NCBI RefSeq assembly: GCF_009600605.1
Contig: NZ_VWNA01000001.1
Span: forward strand, 2,652,501-2,716,500
Reading direction: 5' to 3'
Length of the DNA: 64,000 bases
Source: Segnochrobactrum spirostomi
GTDB lineage: Bacteria > Pseudomonadota > Alphaproteobacteria > Rhizobiales > Segnochrobactraceae
The notes under the pieces are model-generated. The model had not been told where the DNA came from and made no database searches. It worked only from the letters and a program-made list of their open reading frames with translations. Positions 26,651 to 38,996 of the stretch are shown one piece after another (the stretch's first letter is position 1; the number at the start of each line of letters is the position of its first letter). Position numbers and translations under genes: made by a program.

Positions 26651-28165
26651 TCAGTGGCCGAGCTTGATGCCCGGCAGGCTCAGGCGGTAGGCGAGGACCG
26701 TCGTCGGGTTGTCGATCTTGTCGCTGTAGGCCTTGCCCTGCATCACACCCTTCTTCGTCAGGAAGTCGTTGTCGTTGCCGACGAAGAGGAAATAATCGTC
26801 CGGCTTCGCCGGATCGAGCGCCGGCACGAGCGCCATCGCCTCCCACTTCTCCGACAGGGTGTTCTCGTCCTGCTTGTCGTTGTGGAGGTTGAGGCCGAAC
26901 CTGCCGAGATCGTCGGGGTTCAGAAGGTTGAGCAGGATGGCGGTCGAGACCGGCTTGATCGCCGGGTCGAGCACGTTCTTGCCGTCCTGCGCCGGGGCGA
27001 TGGGCTTCGTGCCCGTCTCGTATTCGGTGCCGGCGAGGTTGGTCGCGCCCGTCGTGTCGACGAGCAGGATCACCTTGAACACCTCCGGCACGCCGGGCTT
27101 CGCGCCGAGGCCGTTGCCGTCGCGCGAGAGCACCAGGAAGCGGTGATCGTCGAGCGCGACGACCTCGGACTGGGCCGCCGTCTTGTCGATCTTGCCGTCG
27201 CCCTTGGAGGCGATCACCGGCAGCGTCAGCGCATAGACCGCCTTCGGCGCCTTGGGCGTCGGGTTCTCCGCGATGTCGTAGAGGAAGATGCGGGTGTTGG
27301 CCCGGTTCGCCTGATCCTTGGAGGCCGAAGAATCCTGCAGCGTGGCGCTCTGGAGAACCGCGACCAGCGTCTTGCCGTCCGGCGTGATCGAGACCGCCTC
27401 GATGCCCTGGTTGTTGCGGCGGCCGGTATCCGGCGCCTTCACCGAATTGTCGTTGAGCTTGCCGTCCTTCATCGGCGCGATGGCCGGATCGGGGGCGATG
27501 AAGCCCTTCATCTGCCCGTCGGGGCCGAAATAATAGATGCCGGCCGCATATTCGTCGCCGACATAGAAGCTGCCGTCGGGCTGGAAGGCCACCGCCTCGG
27601 CGTCGAGCGAGACCTTGCCGGCGCCGAGTGCGCCCTCGGCCGGGGAGGGCAGCACAGAGCCGTCTTCGGTTATGAGGCCCGGGCCGGGATCGGCGCCGGT
27701 CGTCGGCTTGCCGTTGAAGTCCTTGAACTCGATGCCCTTGCCGGTCGGCTTCAGGCTCAGCGACTTGCCGGGCACGAAGCTCAGATCATATTCGACGAGG
27801 CGACCGGCATAATCGGAATATTCGTTGTCTTCGGGCGAGTTGCGGCCGCGGTCGGGCAGCGAGTAGAGCCGCGCGGTGTAGCCCTCGCCGTCCTTCTTCC
27901 AGGAGCCAGGGGCGATCGCCATGCCGGAGATGGAACCGAGCGTGTCGCCGAGGAAGTCGACGGTGTCGGCCGGCAGGCGGGCGACGCCGACGAGGCCGAG
28001 ATTCTGCAGGGCCTGACCGTCGGACTGAACCGGCTTGTCGCCCGTGCCCGACGACAGCAGCGGCGCGCCGATCTCGAGCGGCTGGGCGTTCACCGCACCG
28101 GCGGCGAGCAGGGCAATGAGGGCGCACGCCGGGGCGAGCCCACGGCGGAAGCTGGCGACTTGCAT
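26651..28165 (-). CDS. Exported phytase-like/esterase-like protein
   Basis: 504 residues with a cleavable-looking signal peptide (basic MQVASFRRG, hydrophobic core, end near AVNAQP at about 26-28), so exported to the periplasm or beyond. The mature part matches the esterase-like-activity-of-phytase domain: LDAEAVAFQPDGSFYVGDEY, NNQGIEAVSITPDGKTLVAVLQS and KWEAMALVPAL. This family forms a beta-propeller and has been linked to phosphoester hydrolysis, but activity in this member is unproven. No pho-regulated neighbours were seen. Start ATG 28165. Confidence 0.85.
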   Translation of the reverse strand: MQVASFRRGLAPACALIALLAAGAVNAQPLEIGAPLLSSGTGDKPVQSDGQALQNLGLVGVARLPADTVDFLGDTLGSISGMAIAPGSWKKDGEGYTARLYSLPDRGRNSPEDNEYSDYAGRLVEYDLSFVPGKSLSLKPTGKGIEFKDFNGKPTTGADPGPGLITEDGSVLPSPAEGALGAGKVSLDAEAVAFQPDGSFYVGDEYAAGIYYFGPDGQMKGFIAPDPAIAPMKDGKLNDNSVKAPDTGRRNNQGIEAVSITPDGKTLVAVLQSATLQDSSASKDQANRANTRIFLYDIAENPTPKAPKAVYALTLPVIASKGDGKIDKTAAQSEVVALDDHRFLVLSRDGNGLGAKPGVPEVFKVILLVDTTGATNLAGTEYETGTKPIAPAQDGKNVLDPAIKPVSTAILLNLLNPDDLGRFGLNLHNDKQDENTLSEKWEAMALVPALDPAKPDDYFLFVGNDNDFLTKKGVMQGKAYSDKIDNPTTVLAYRLSLPGIKLGH

Positions 28166-28349
28166 AGCTGTTCATCCCCGAAAGAGAAGCCGATGCCTCG
28201 GCATCGCGAACCAACATTGCGATCGTGTGACAGTGGGATCGCAACCGCGTGATGCCGCCCCGCGATGCGGGGTTGCATTCTTCCGCCGAGGCTGGTTCGT
28301 TGCCGCACTGCAGCACGCACTGCGCCCGATGGCAGCGGAGAGACATTGC

Positions 28350-29003
28350 ATGAGCGAGCACGCCGGGACGTACCTGCCGCCGCGGCTCGTCGCCGGCTAC
28401 AGCGCGTTCGCGAACGGTCGTCTTTCCGAGGAGCGCAGCCGATATCGCCACCTCGCCGAAACCGGCCAACGGCCCGAGATCATGGTGGTGAGCTGCTGCG
28501 ATTCCCGCTGCGCGCCCGAGACGATCTTCGATGCCGGTCCGGGCGAGATGTTCGTCTTGCGCAACGTCGCGAACCTGGTGCCGCCCTACGCGCCGGACGG
28601 CGAATATCACGGGACGTCGGCCGCGCTGGAGTTCGGGGTGATGGGGCTCGGGATCGGGCACGTGGTCGTGCTCGGCCACGGCCGCTGCGGGGGCATCAAG
28701 GCCTTTCGCGCGACGGGCGAGGCGCCGCTGTCGCCCGGCGATTTCATCGGCCGCTGGATTACCCTCCTGGAACCCGCCGCGGCGCGGCTCGCCTGCGATC
28801 CGATCGATGCCGGCATCGATGGGCAGACTGCCCTCGAGCGCATGAGCGTGCGCCAATCGATCGCCAACTTGCGCACCTTTCCGTGGGTGCGGGAGCGCGA
28901 GGCGGCCGGCACGCTCGTCATCCACGGCGCCTGGTTCGACATCTCGACCGGCGAACTCTTCGCCCTCGCCGACGACGGCCGCTTCGTCCCGGTAGCGGCC
29001 TGA
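28350..29003 (+). CDS. Beta-class carbonic anhydrase
   Basis: Zinc enzyme interconverting CO2 and bicarbonate in the cytosol. 217 residues with the beta-class zinc ligands Cys49, His110 and Cys113 (HGRCGG) and the Asp51-Arg53 dyad in the CxDSR motif (SCCDSR), plus LRNVANLVPPY and the helix with SAALEFGV. ATG 28350 was chosen over upstream in-frame starts; GGAGAGA precedes it and the protein length is then usual for the class. It is divergent from the phytase-like gene (184-base spacer). It presumably provides bicarbonate for carboxylases. Confidence 0.93.
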   Translation: MSEHAGTYLPPRLVAGYSAFANGRLSEERSRYRHLAETGQRPEIMVVSCCDSRCAPETIFDAGPGEMFVLRNVANLVPPYAPDGEYHGTSAALEFGVMGLGIGHVVVLGHGRCGGIKAFRATGEAPLSPGDFIGRWITLLEPAAARLACDPIDAGIDGQTALERMSVRQSIANLRTFPWVREREAAGTLVIHGAWFDISTGELFALADDGRFVPVAA

Positions 29004-29076
29004 GAGGGCGGTTCTGTCGTCGGCGGCGATCAACGCGCCGCGCCCGCCGCTCTCGTCGCGCCTTGCCCTCTCCGTC

Positions 29077-29163
29077 GTCATCCCCGCCCTTGTGGCGGGG
29101 ACCCAGGGGCGGCATGCACAGCGTTCGCGGCCCCTGGGTCCGCGGGACAAGCCCGCGGATGAC
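29077..29163. repeat. Intergenic palindromic repeat, family C
   Basis: An 87-base near-palindrome: GTCATCCCCGCCC at the left is mirrored by a GCCCGCGGATGAC end, and ACCCAGGGGC (29101-29110) is mirrored by GCCCCTGGGT (29130-29139). The GTCATCC...GGATGAC frame is a common short-repeat style in Rhizobiales chromosomes. It lies just after the carbonic anhydrase gene and can form a nested cruciform or hairpin. Confidence 0.75.
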
Positions 29164-29336
29164 TTAGGAGAGGGTGTCAGCCCTCACGGGCTCCGCGGCT
29201 GCACGGCTCCAAATCCTCGCCTGGCATCCAGAGACGCCATCTGTCCCCTCTCGCCGTCCTGTCACGAAACGAGAGTGAATTCGGACTAATTTGCAAAAAG
29301 ACGCCTCACGCCCCTCGACAGATGCAGGCGAGCGAG

Positions 29337-29352
29337 CTTAATTGATATTAAG
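29337..29352. promoter_or_regulatory. AT-rich palindrome upstream of mntH (candidate metalloregulator site)
   Basis: CTTAAT, TGAT, ATTAAG: 6-base perfect arms about 90 bases before the mntH start, AT-rich in a GC-rich genome. Manganese transporter genes are usually controlled by MntR or Mur (Fur-type) repressors that bind AT-rich palindromes, so this is a reasonable operator candidate. I did not find a match to a specific published consensus. The rest of the 29164-29443 spacer shows no gene. Confidence 0.45.
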
Positions 29353-29443
29353 TCGCAAATGCGGAAAGCGCCAGTCCCGCCGGCGCCTCTGCCGGGCTGC
29401 GCAAGCCGTCGAGGTCGTGCGAATGAGTTCAGGAGTCGATTTC

Positions 29444-30802
29444 ATGCCCTCGGACGCGCCTGTCGGAGGCCGCAAGGCGTGGCGGTACGCCGTCTCCGAC
29501 GACCAGCCGAGCTTGCCCGGCATGAATGCGAGCGTGCCGGTTCCGGTGCGCGGCGCGTTGTGGATCCGCCGCTTCCTCGCGTTCGCCGGCCCGGGATACA
29601 TGGTCTCGGTCGGCTACATGGACCCGGGCAACTGGGCGACCGACCTCGCGGGCGGATCGAAGTTCGGCTACACGCTGCTTTGCGTCATTCTGCTGTCGAA
29701 CCTGATGGCGATCGTGCTTCAGGCGCTCGCCGCCCGGCTCGGCATCGTGACCGGCCGCGACCTCGCCCAGGCTTGCCGCGACCATTATCCGCGCCCGGTC
29801 AATCTGGTGCTGTGGTTCGCCTGCGAGACGGCGATCATCGCCTGCGACTTGGCCGAGGTGATCGGCACGGCGATCGCGCTCAATCTCCTGTTCGGCATTC
29901 CGCTGATCGTCGGCGCGCTGATCACCGCGCTCGATGTCTTCCTGATCCTCTTGCTGATGCACCGCGGCTTCCGCGCCCTCGAAGCCTTCGTGATTTCGCT
30001 GCTCACCGTCATCTTCGTCTGCTTCGCGGTGCAGATCGTGCTCGCGGCGCCGCCGATCGCGGAAATCGCGAAGGGCTTCCTGCCCTCGGCCAAGGTGGTG
30101 ACCGACCCGGCCGCGCTCTATCTCGCGATCGGCATCATCGGGGCGACGGTGATGCCCCACAATCTCTACCTCCATTCCTCGATCGTGCAGACGCGCGCCT
30201 ATGAGCGCACCGACGACGGCCGCCGCTCCGCGCTCAATTTCGCGGTGACGGATTCGACCATCGCGCTGATGCTCGCGCTCTTCATCAATGCCGCGATCCT
30301 GATCCTCTCGGCCGCGGTGTTCCATGCCAACGGCCGCACCGACGTCGAGGAGATCGAGCACGCCTTCGCCCTGCTCTCGCCGATGCTCGGCGTCGGCATC
30401 GCCTCGACCCTGTTTGCGGTCGCGCTGCTCGCCTCGGGCCTCAATTCCACGGTGACGGCGACGCTCGCCGGCCAGATCGTCATGGAGGGCTTCCTGCGGC
30501 TGCGGCTGCCGGGCTGGGTGCGTCGCCTCATCACCCGCGGCCTCGCCATCGTGCCGGTCGTGATCGTGACCGCCCTCTATGGCGAGAGCGGCACGGCGAA
30601 GCTGCTGGTCTTGAGCCAGGTGGTGCTCTCGATGCAGTTGCCGTTCGCCGTGGTGCCGCTGGTGTCGTTCGTCTCCGACCGCACGAAGATGGGCTCGTTC
30701 GCGATCGGCCCGGTGCTCAAGGTCACCGCCTGGGTGATCGCGGCGATCATCATCGTGCTCAACGTCAAGCTGCTCGCCGACACCTTCTTCGGCGCGGCCT
30801 GA
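29444..30802 (+). CDS. mntH: Nramp-family divalent metal (Mn2+/Fe2+) transporter
   Basis: Proton-coupled manganese (and iron) importer of the inner membrane. About 452 residues with eleven helices; the metal-binding motifs DPGN in helix 1 (60-63) and MPHN in helix 6 (237-240) are intact, with [14 protein letters not shown] typical of MntH. ATG 29444 was chosen because AGGAG lies 7 bases upstream; ATG 29423, seven codons earlier, is a workable alternative, and the TTG at 29342 lies inside the palindrome described above. It converges on ccmB, with 14 bases between stops. Regulation by manganese is expected from the family. Confidence 0.93.
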   Translation: MPSDAPVGGRKAWRYAVSDDQPSLPGMNASVPVPVRGALWIRRFLAFAGPGYMVSVGYMDPGNWATDLAGGSKFGYTLLCVILLSNLMAIVLQALAARLGIVTGRDLAQACRDHYPRPVNLVLWFACETAIIACDLAEVIGTAIALNLLFGIPLIVGALITALDVFLILLLMHRGFRALEAFVISLLTVIFVCFAVQIVLAAPPIAEIAKGFLPSAKVVTDPAALYLAIGIIGATVMPHNLYLHSSIVQTRAYERTDDGRRSALNFAVTDSTIALMLALFINAAILILSAAVFHANGRTDVEEIEHAFALLSPMLGVGIASTLFAVALLASGLNSTVTATLAGQIVMEGFLRLRLPGWVRRLITRGLAIVPVVIVTALYGESGTAKLLVLSQVVLSMQLPFAVVPLVSFVSDRTKMGSFAIGPVLKVTAWVIAAIIIVLNVKLLADTFFGAA

Positions 30803-30816
30803 AGGCCGCGAGGGAA

Positions 30817-31488
30817 TCAGCCCTCGCCGGCGCGCAGCGCGGCCGCGCCGGCGAACGGCGCGACGACGAGCGCGAACAGGCTCAAGGCCGCGAGAATGAA
30901 GAAGGGCGGCCAGAACGGATCCGGTTCGGCGATCGCCGCGGCCGCCGCCGAGACGCCGAAGATCAGAGTCGGGATCGTCAAGGGCAGCACCAACACCGGG
31001 ATGAGCAGGCCGCCGCGGCGGAGACCCGCGGTGAGCGCGGCGCCGATCGCTCCGATCAGCGTGAGCGCCGGGGTGCCGACGAGAAGGGTGATGGCGGTGG
31101 CGCCGAGCCCGGCCGGCGGCACGTTGAGGAAGAGCCCGAGCACCGGCGCCGCGATCGCGAGCGGCAGGCCCGTCGTCGTCCAGTGAGCGAGCGCCTTGAC
31201 GAGCACCACGAGTTCGAGCGGCGCGGCGCCCATGGTGAGGAGATCGAGCGTTCCGTCCTCTCGGTCGCCCTGGAACAGCCGGTCGAGCCCGAGCAGGGTC
31301 GCGAGCAGGGCCCCGATCCAGAGCACCGCCGGGCCGATGCGGGCGAGCAGATTGAGGTCCGGCCCGATCGCGAACGGCACGATGGTGACGACCGCGAGAA
31401 AGAACAGGATGCCGATGCCGGCACCGCCGCCGATGCGGACGGCGAGCGCGAGCTCGCGGCGATAAAGGGCGGCGAGGGCGGAGACCAT
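30817..31488 (-). CDS. ccmB: Haem exporter subunit CcmB (cytochrome c maturation)
   Basis: Integral membrane component of the CcmABCD complex that loads haem onto CcmE for c-type cytochrome assembly. 223 residues with six hydrophobic helices; the LDRLFQGDREDGTLDLLTMG segment between the first two helices is the CcmB hallmark. ATG 31488 overlaps the expected stop of ccmA in a TGATG arrangement, indicating translational coupling. ccmC, ccmD and ccmG, usually the next genes, do not follow; mntH converges instead. Confidence 0.92.
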   Translation of the reverse strand: MVSALAALYRRELALAVRIGGGAGIGILFFLAVVTIVPFAIGPDLNLLARIGPAVLWIGALLATLLGLDRLFQGDREDGTLDLLTMGAAPLELVVLVKALAHWTTTGLPLAIAAPVLGLFLNVPPAGLGATAITLLVGTPALTLIGAIGAALTAGLRRGGLLIPVLVLPLTIPTLIFGVSAAAAAIAEPDPFWPPFFILAALSLFALVVAPFAGAAALRAGEG

Positions 31489-32161
31489 CAGCCGGCCCCC
31501 CGAAGGCGGGCGCCTCGAAGACGGGCGTCGCGAGGGCGAGGGTGCGCGGGGCGATGCCAGGCAGCGTCAGGTGGGTCGCGGCGAGGATCAGGCCGCCGCC
31601 GGCGAGATGGGCCGCCATCAGCCGCCCGAGCGTCGCTTCGGAGGCGGCGTCGAGCGCTGCGGTCGGTTCGTCGAGCAGCCAGATCGGCCGGGGCGCGACG
31701 AGGAGCCGGGCGATGGCGAGCCGCCGCCGCTGGCCGGCCGAGAGATAGCCGGCGGGCAGGTCGATCAGGTCGGCGAGCCCGACGGCCTCGAGCGCCGCCT
31801 CGATCCCGGCCTCGGACGGCGCGCCGCCGCCGAGAAAGCGGCTCCAGAAGGCGAGCGTCTCCTCGAGGGTGAGGGCCGGCTTCAGGGCGTCGAGATGGCC
31901 GAGATAGTGCATCAGCGTCGCCACCGGCTCGTCGTCGCCCGTCGGCCCGCCGCCACTCCGCTCGAGGGTGACTTGCCCGGCGGTGAGCGGCAACAGCCCG
32001 GCGACGGCGCGCAGGAGCGTGGACTTGCCGACGCCGTTCGGGCCGGTCGCGATCAGCGCCTCGCCGGCGCCGATCCGGAAGCCGAGATCGTCGATCACGA
32101 GCCGTCCGCCGCGCACGATCGTCAGCCCGCGCCCCTCGATCGCCGTCACGGCCCGGCTCAT
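31488..32161 (-). CDS. ccmA: Haem exporter ATP-binding protein CcmA, with apparent 1-base frameshift near its 3' end
   Basis: ABC ATPase of the CcmAB complex. From ATG 32161 (GGGAGGG upstream) the frame gives Walker A GPNGVGKST (40-48), signature LSAGQ (140-144) and Walker B WLLDEP (161-166). After residue 222 the frame as given does not stop; it runs on for hundreds of codons antisense to mntH. A run of six G on the minus strand (31496-31501) explains this: with seven G the protein would end Gly-Gly-Ala-Gly at a TGA (31488-31490) overlapping the ccmB ATG as TGATG, at 224 residues, the family norm. Either an assembly error or a real frameshift; coordinates given are for the corrected gene. 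Confidence 0.85.
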
Positions 32162-32248
32162 GCCGCCCTCCCGCGCCATGCCGCGCTTCCGCACCAAGCT
32201 GCCCTCCCGGGCCAAGCTACGCTCGCGCACCAAGCCGCGCCGGGCGAG

Positions 32249-32397
32249 GCCCCACCCTGACCGGCTGCGCCGGTCTGTCCCTTCCCCTGGCAGGGGAGGG
32301 ACCCGAGGCGCCGAGTATGGACCATGTTGCCATCGCCGCTCGCCGCCTTGCCCCTCCCCTGCCAGGGGGAGGGGTGGCGCGAAGCGCCGGGGTGGGG
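32249..32397. repeat. Intergenic palindromic repeats, family B, inverted pair (locus 3)
   Basis: Left copy (32249-32301) runs GCCCCACCCT, GACCGGCTGCGCCGGTC, then CCCTGGCAGGGGAGGGA; right copy (32350-32397) is CCCCTCCCCTGCCAGGGGGAGGGG followed by GGCGCGAAGCGCC and GGGGTGGGG. Both contain the double hairpin seen at 11181-11337 and 22310-22474. Here the pair lies in a divergent spacer, upstream of both genes, so simple transcription termination does not explain it. Confidence 0.78.
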
Positions 32398-32684
32398 CTG
32401 CCGCATGCACGACCGCGCGGCCGGTTCCCCCGCGAACGGGGACCCGATCTGCGTCGGCACGGACGGGCGGACGGAAAGCAGGGGATTTTCTCCGCGAAGG
32501 CGGCCGCGGCGGCGGACCGGGGACGAACGATCGCTTACCGATAGCACGCCCCGTGCGTCGCGCCACCGATCGCCCGGCGAGAGGCGCCGCGGCGGGGCCG
32601 ACCCCGCGTCACCGCGCCGCAAGGGCGAGGGCCGTGGGATGCCATCGTGCGACGCCGACCTCCGCCCACGCCACCGCTTCGAGC

Positions 32685-32725
32685 GATTCCAGAATGCTGG
32701 AATCCGGTTCCGCGATGAGCTATAT
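32685..32725 (+). promoter_or_regulatory. Candidate acnA promoter with overlapping palindromic operator
   Basis: A perfect 8+8 palindrome (GATTCCAG, AATG, CTGGAATC; 32685-32704) sits just upstream of CTATAT (32720-32725), which matches the alphaproteobacterial -10 consensus. The palindrome covers where a -35 box would lie, as expected of a repressor site. If real, the acnA leader would be about 300 bases. Aconitase genes in Rhizobiales are often iron- or redox-controlled, but this sequence does not clearly match the Irr or RirA sites I know. Confidence 0.45.
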
Positions 32726-33039
32726 CGAGGCCAACGCGCGACGACGCTTCGTCGCGATGGCCATAGAGGTGTGCTCCCGTCGAAGCCGGATCGTCCGGCC
32801 CGTCTCCGGTTCGAGGCGGAACGGTCGAGCGGACCGGTCCCGGTCCTGTCGCCTTGCCGTCCCCGTGGCGCTTCCTGCGCCGGCTTCTTCGTTCACGCAC
32901 GCCTCACCCCGCTCCGGCCCGTCGCGCCGCTCCCCTGCGCCGTCTGCCGGAAAATGATCGCCTGCCGCCCCGAAGGCCCGGCTCCGCCTCGCCTCCCGCC
33001 GACCTTCGGGCGCGATTCGAACAGAGGAAAACGCACGCC

Positions 33040-35739
<2,700 letters not shown>

Positions 35740-35781
35740 GCGGGCCGGGACTGGCCGAGCCGCCAGGTTCCGACGACATCG

Positions 35782-35812
35782 AATGCCCCGGCGTGAGCTG
35801 GGGCATTTTTGT
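35782..35812 (+). terminator. Rho-independent terminator of acnA
   Basis: AATGCCCC and GGGGCATT pair perfectly, continued inward by GGC/GCT (one G-T wobble) to a GTGA tetraloop (GNRA type); TTTTTGTTT follows. Forty-three bases after the acnA stop. Confidence 0.9.
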
Positions 35813-35861
35813 TTGGGGATATGGCTATGCACGAGCCACGAGGCGGTCGCGCGGGGCGCTG

Positions 35862-36155
35862 CTACGAGGGAAGATTGCGGTCGACGTCCTGCCTCTGGTG
35901 CAGGATCCGCATGATCTCCAGCCGGTCGCCACGATCACGGAAATAGATCATGTGGGTTCCCGTCGCGCATTTCAGATAACCGGGGCGCACATCGACCGTC
36001 CGGCCCCGTTTGTCGCCCGATGCGAGATCGCGGCAGGCATCTCGGATCTCGTCCGTGTAGCGGTCCGCCTGATCGACGCCCCAACGCGCGGCGCTGTAGT
36101 CCCAGATGTGTTCGAGATCCGCCGCCGCGGCCGGCGAGAAGGCGAGGCTTTTCAT
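35862..36155 (-). CDS. parE: Type II toxin ParE (RelE/ParE superfamily)
   Basis: 97-residue toxin; ParE-type toxins poison DNA gyrase. It begins [20 protein letters not shown] and contains [34 protein letters not shown], the family's C-terminal strands and arginines; it looks intact. The ATG overlaps the stop of the antitoxin gene by 4 bases (ATGA), so translation is coupled, with the antitoxin made first. Downstream on this strand is only the acnA terminator. It is a chromosomal copy, with no other plasmid genes near. Confidence 0.92.
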   Translation of the reverse strand: MKSLAFSPAAAADLEHIWDYSAARWGVDQADRYTDEIRDACRDLASGDKRGRTVDVRPGYLKCATGTHMIYFRDRGDRLEIMRILHQRQDVDRNLPS

Positions 36156-36400
36156 TTGCCTTCGTGTTCGGCGCGCTTGCGCGCCTTGAAGGCCTCGAAA
36201 TCGAAGGGTTCGGGCTCACCGGATTGTTCCCCAGCGATCAGGGCGCCCTCGAGGGCCTTCACCTTCGTCTCGTGCTCTTCGAGAAGCCGCAGCCCGGCAT
36301 GCACGACATCGCTCGCCGAGGCGTAGCGGCCAGCCTGCACCTGATCGCTGATGAAATCGGCGAAATGGTCGCCGAGCGTGACGGAGGTGTTGCGGGCCAT
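36152..36400 (-). CDS. parD: Type II antitoxin ParD (CopG/ribbon-helix-helix)
   Basis: 82 residues: an N-terminal ribbon-helix-helix DNA-binding part beginning [42 protein letters not shown] (described, not a motif quote: conserved TSVTLGDHF and [10 protein letters not shown]) and a C-terminal acidic/basic tail that wraps ParE. Neutralises the adjacent toxin and represses the operon. ATG 36400. The 164-base spacer toward acs contains the operon promoter and the acs terminator. Confidence 0.92.
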   Translation of the reverse strand: MARNTSVTLGDHFADFISDQVQAGRYASASDVVHAGLRLLEEHETKVKALEGALIAGEQSGEPEPFDFEAFKARKRAEHEGK

Positions 36401-36505
36401 GGACGCTCCTTCTCGCTCCCGGCCATCGATCCGGAATCAATATGATGAGGGCGACCGATGGGAGCAAGGCCGCTCCCGCGAGGACCCTATCAGCCCGGAA
36501 CGGAA

Positions 36506-36529
36506 ACGGGCTCCCAGAGGGGAGCCCGT
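36506..36529 (-). terminator. Stem-loop terminator downstream of acs
   Basis: ACGGGCTCCC, loop AGAG, GGGAGCCCGT: 10-base perfect stem 35 bases past the acs stop on the minus strand, followed on that strand by TTCCGTTCC. The U tract is interrupted, so efficiency is uncertain. Confidence 0.65.
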
Positions 36530-36564
36530 GACCTCATTGAAGGGAAGAAGGACGGTCGTGCTTC

Positions 36565-38511
<1,947 letters not shown>

Positions 38512-38760
38512 GGCGTCCTCCTCGACCTCCTTTGGCGCCCGGCCGGGGTGGGAACCGCGTCTCGATCCATCGAGGGGGGAGGCGGCCACCGGCGGGCATT
38601 GTTTTGAATTGGCGTGATTATATGCGCCGGCTCGAAATCACCGTCCAGCACAACCCGGCCCCGTTGCGCTCCGTCTTTGGTCGCAGAATCCCCAGTTCGG
38701 CATGGTGTCGCGCGGACCTTGGTGGAGGGATTGAGCGAAGTCTACAGATTGAGGCGTGTG

Positions 38761-38970
38761 ATGCGGACCGACATCGAACTCGATGAAAGCCTCATGCGCG
38801 AGGCGATGACATTGACCGGGCTCAAGACGGCGACCGCCGTCGTGGAGGCGGCCTTGCGGGCGCTCGTCGAGCAGTCGCAGCGCCATCGCGCGCTCGACAA
38901 GCTGGCCGGCATCGGCTGGCAGGGCGACCTCGGCGTCCTTCGCGATCCGCGCTCGTCCGACCCTGAGTGA
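38761..38970 (+). CDS. VapB-like antitoxin (type II), apparently without its toxin
   Basis: 69 residues: MRTDIELDESLMREAMTLTG with KTATAVVEAALRALVEQSQR, the ribbon-helix-helix layout of VapB/VapB2 antitoxins, then a tail with LAGIGWQGDL, the usual toxin-binding segment. Normally a PIN-domain vapC starts within a few bases of the stop; here the next gene is on the opposite strand, ending 26 bases away. GTG 38758 is an alternative start one codon upstream. Orphan antitoxins may be decay remnants or regulators. Confidence 0.78.
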   Translation: MRTDIELDESLMREAMTLTGLKTATAVVEAALRALVEQSQRHRALDKLAGIGWQGDLGVLRDPRSSDPE

Positions 38971-38996
38971 TGCACGCGTAAGTGGCTCCGCCGCGT

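Larger units (their letters stand above)
32162..33039. other. 878-base divergent intergenic region between ccmA and acnA
   Basis: No convincing gene. It contains, from the ccmA side, a run of short Arg/Lys-coding quasi-repeats (about 32165-32250, units resembling CGCGCACCAAGC), the family B repeat pair, about 290 bases without visible structure, then the candidate acnA promoter/operator (32685-32725) and a long acnA leader. Open frames here are arginine/proline-rich shadows. Confidence 0.7.

Noticed and set aside
29429-31487. Extension of the ccmA frame beyond residue 222
   Set aside because: It runs antisense to mntH and out of frame through ccmB with no family signal; a one-base homopolymer difference explains it better.
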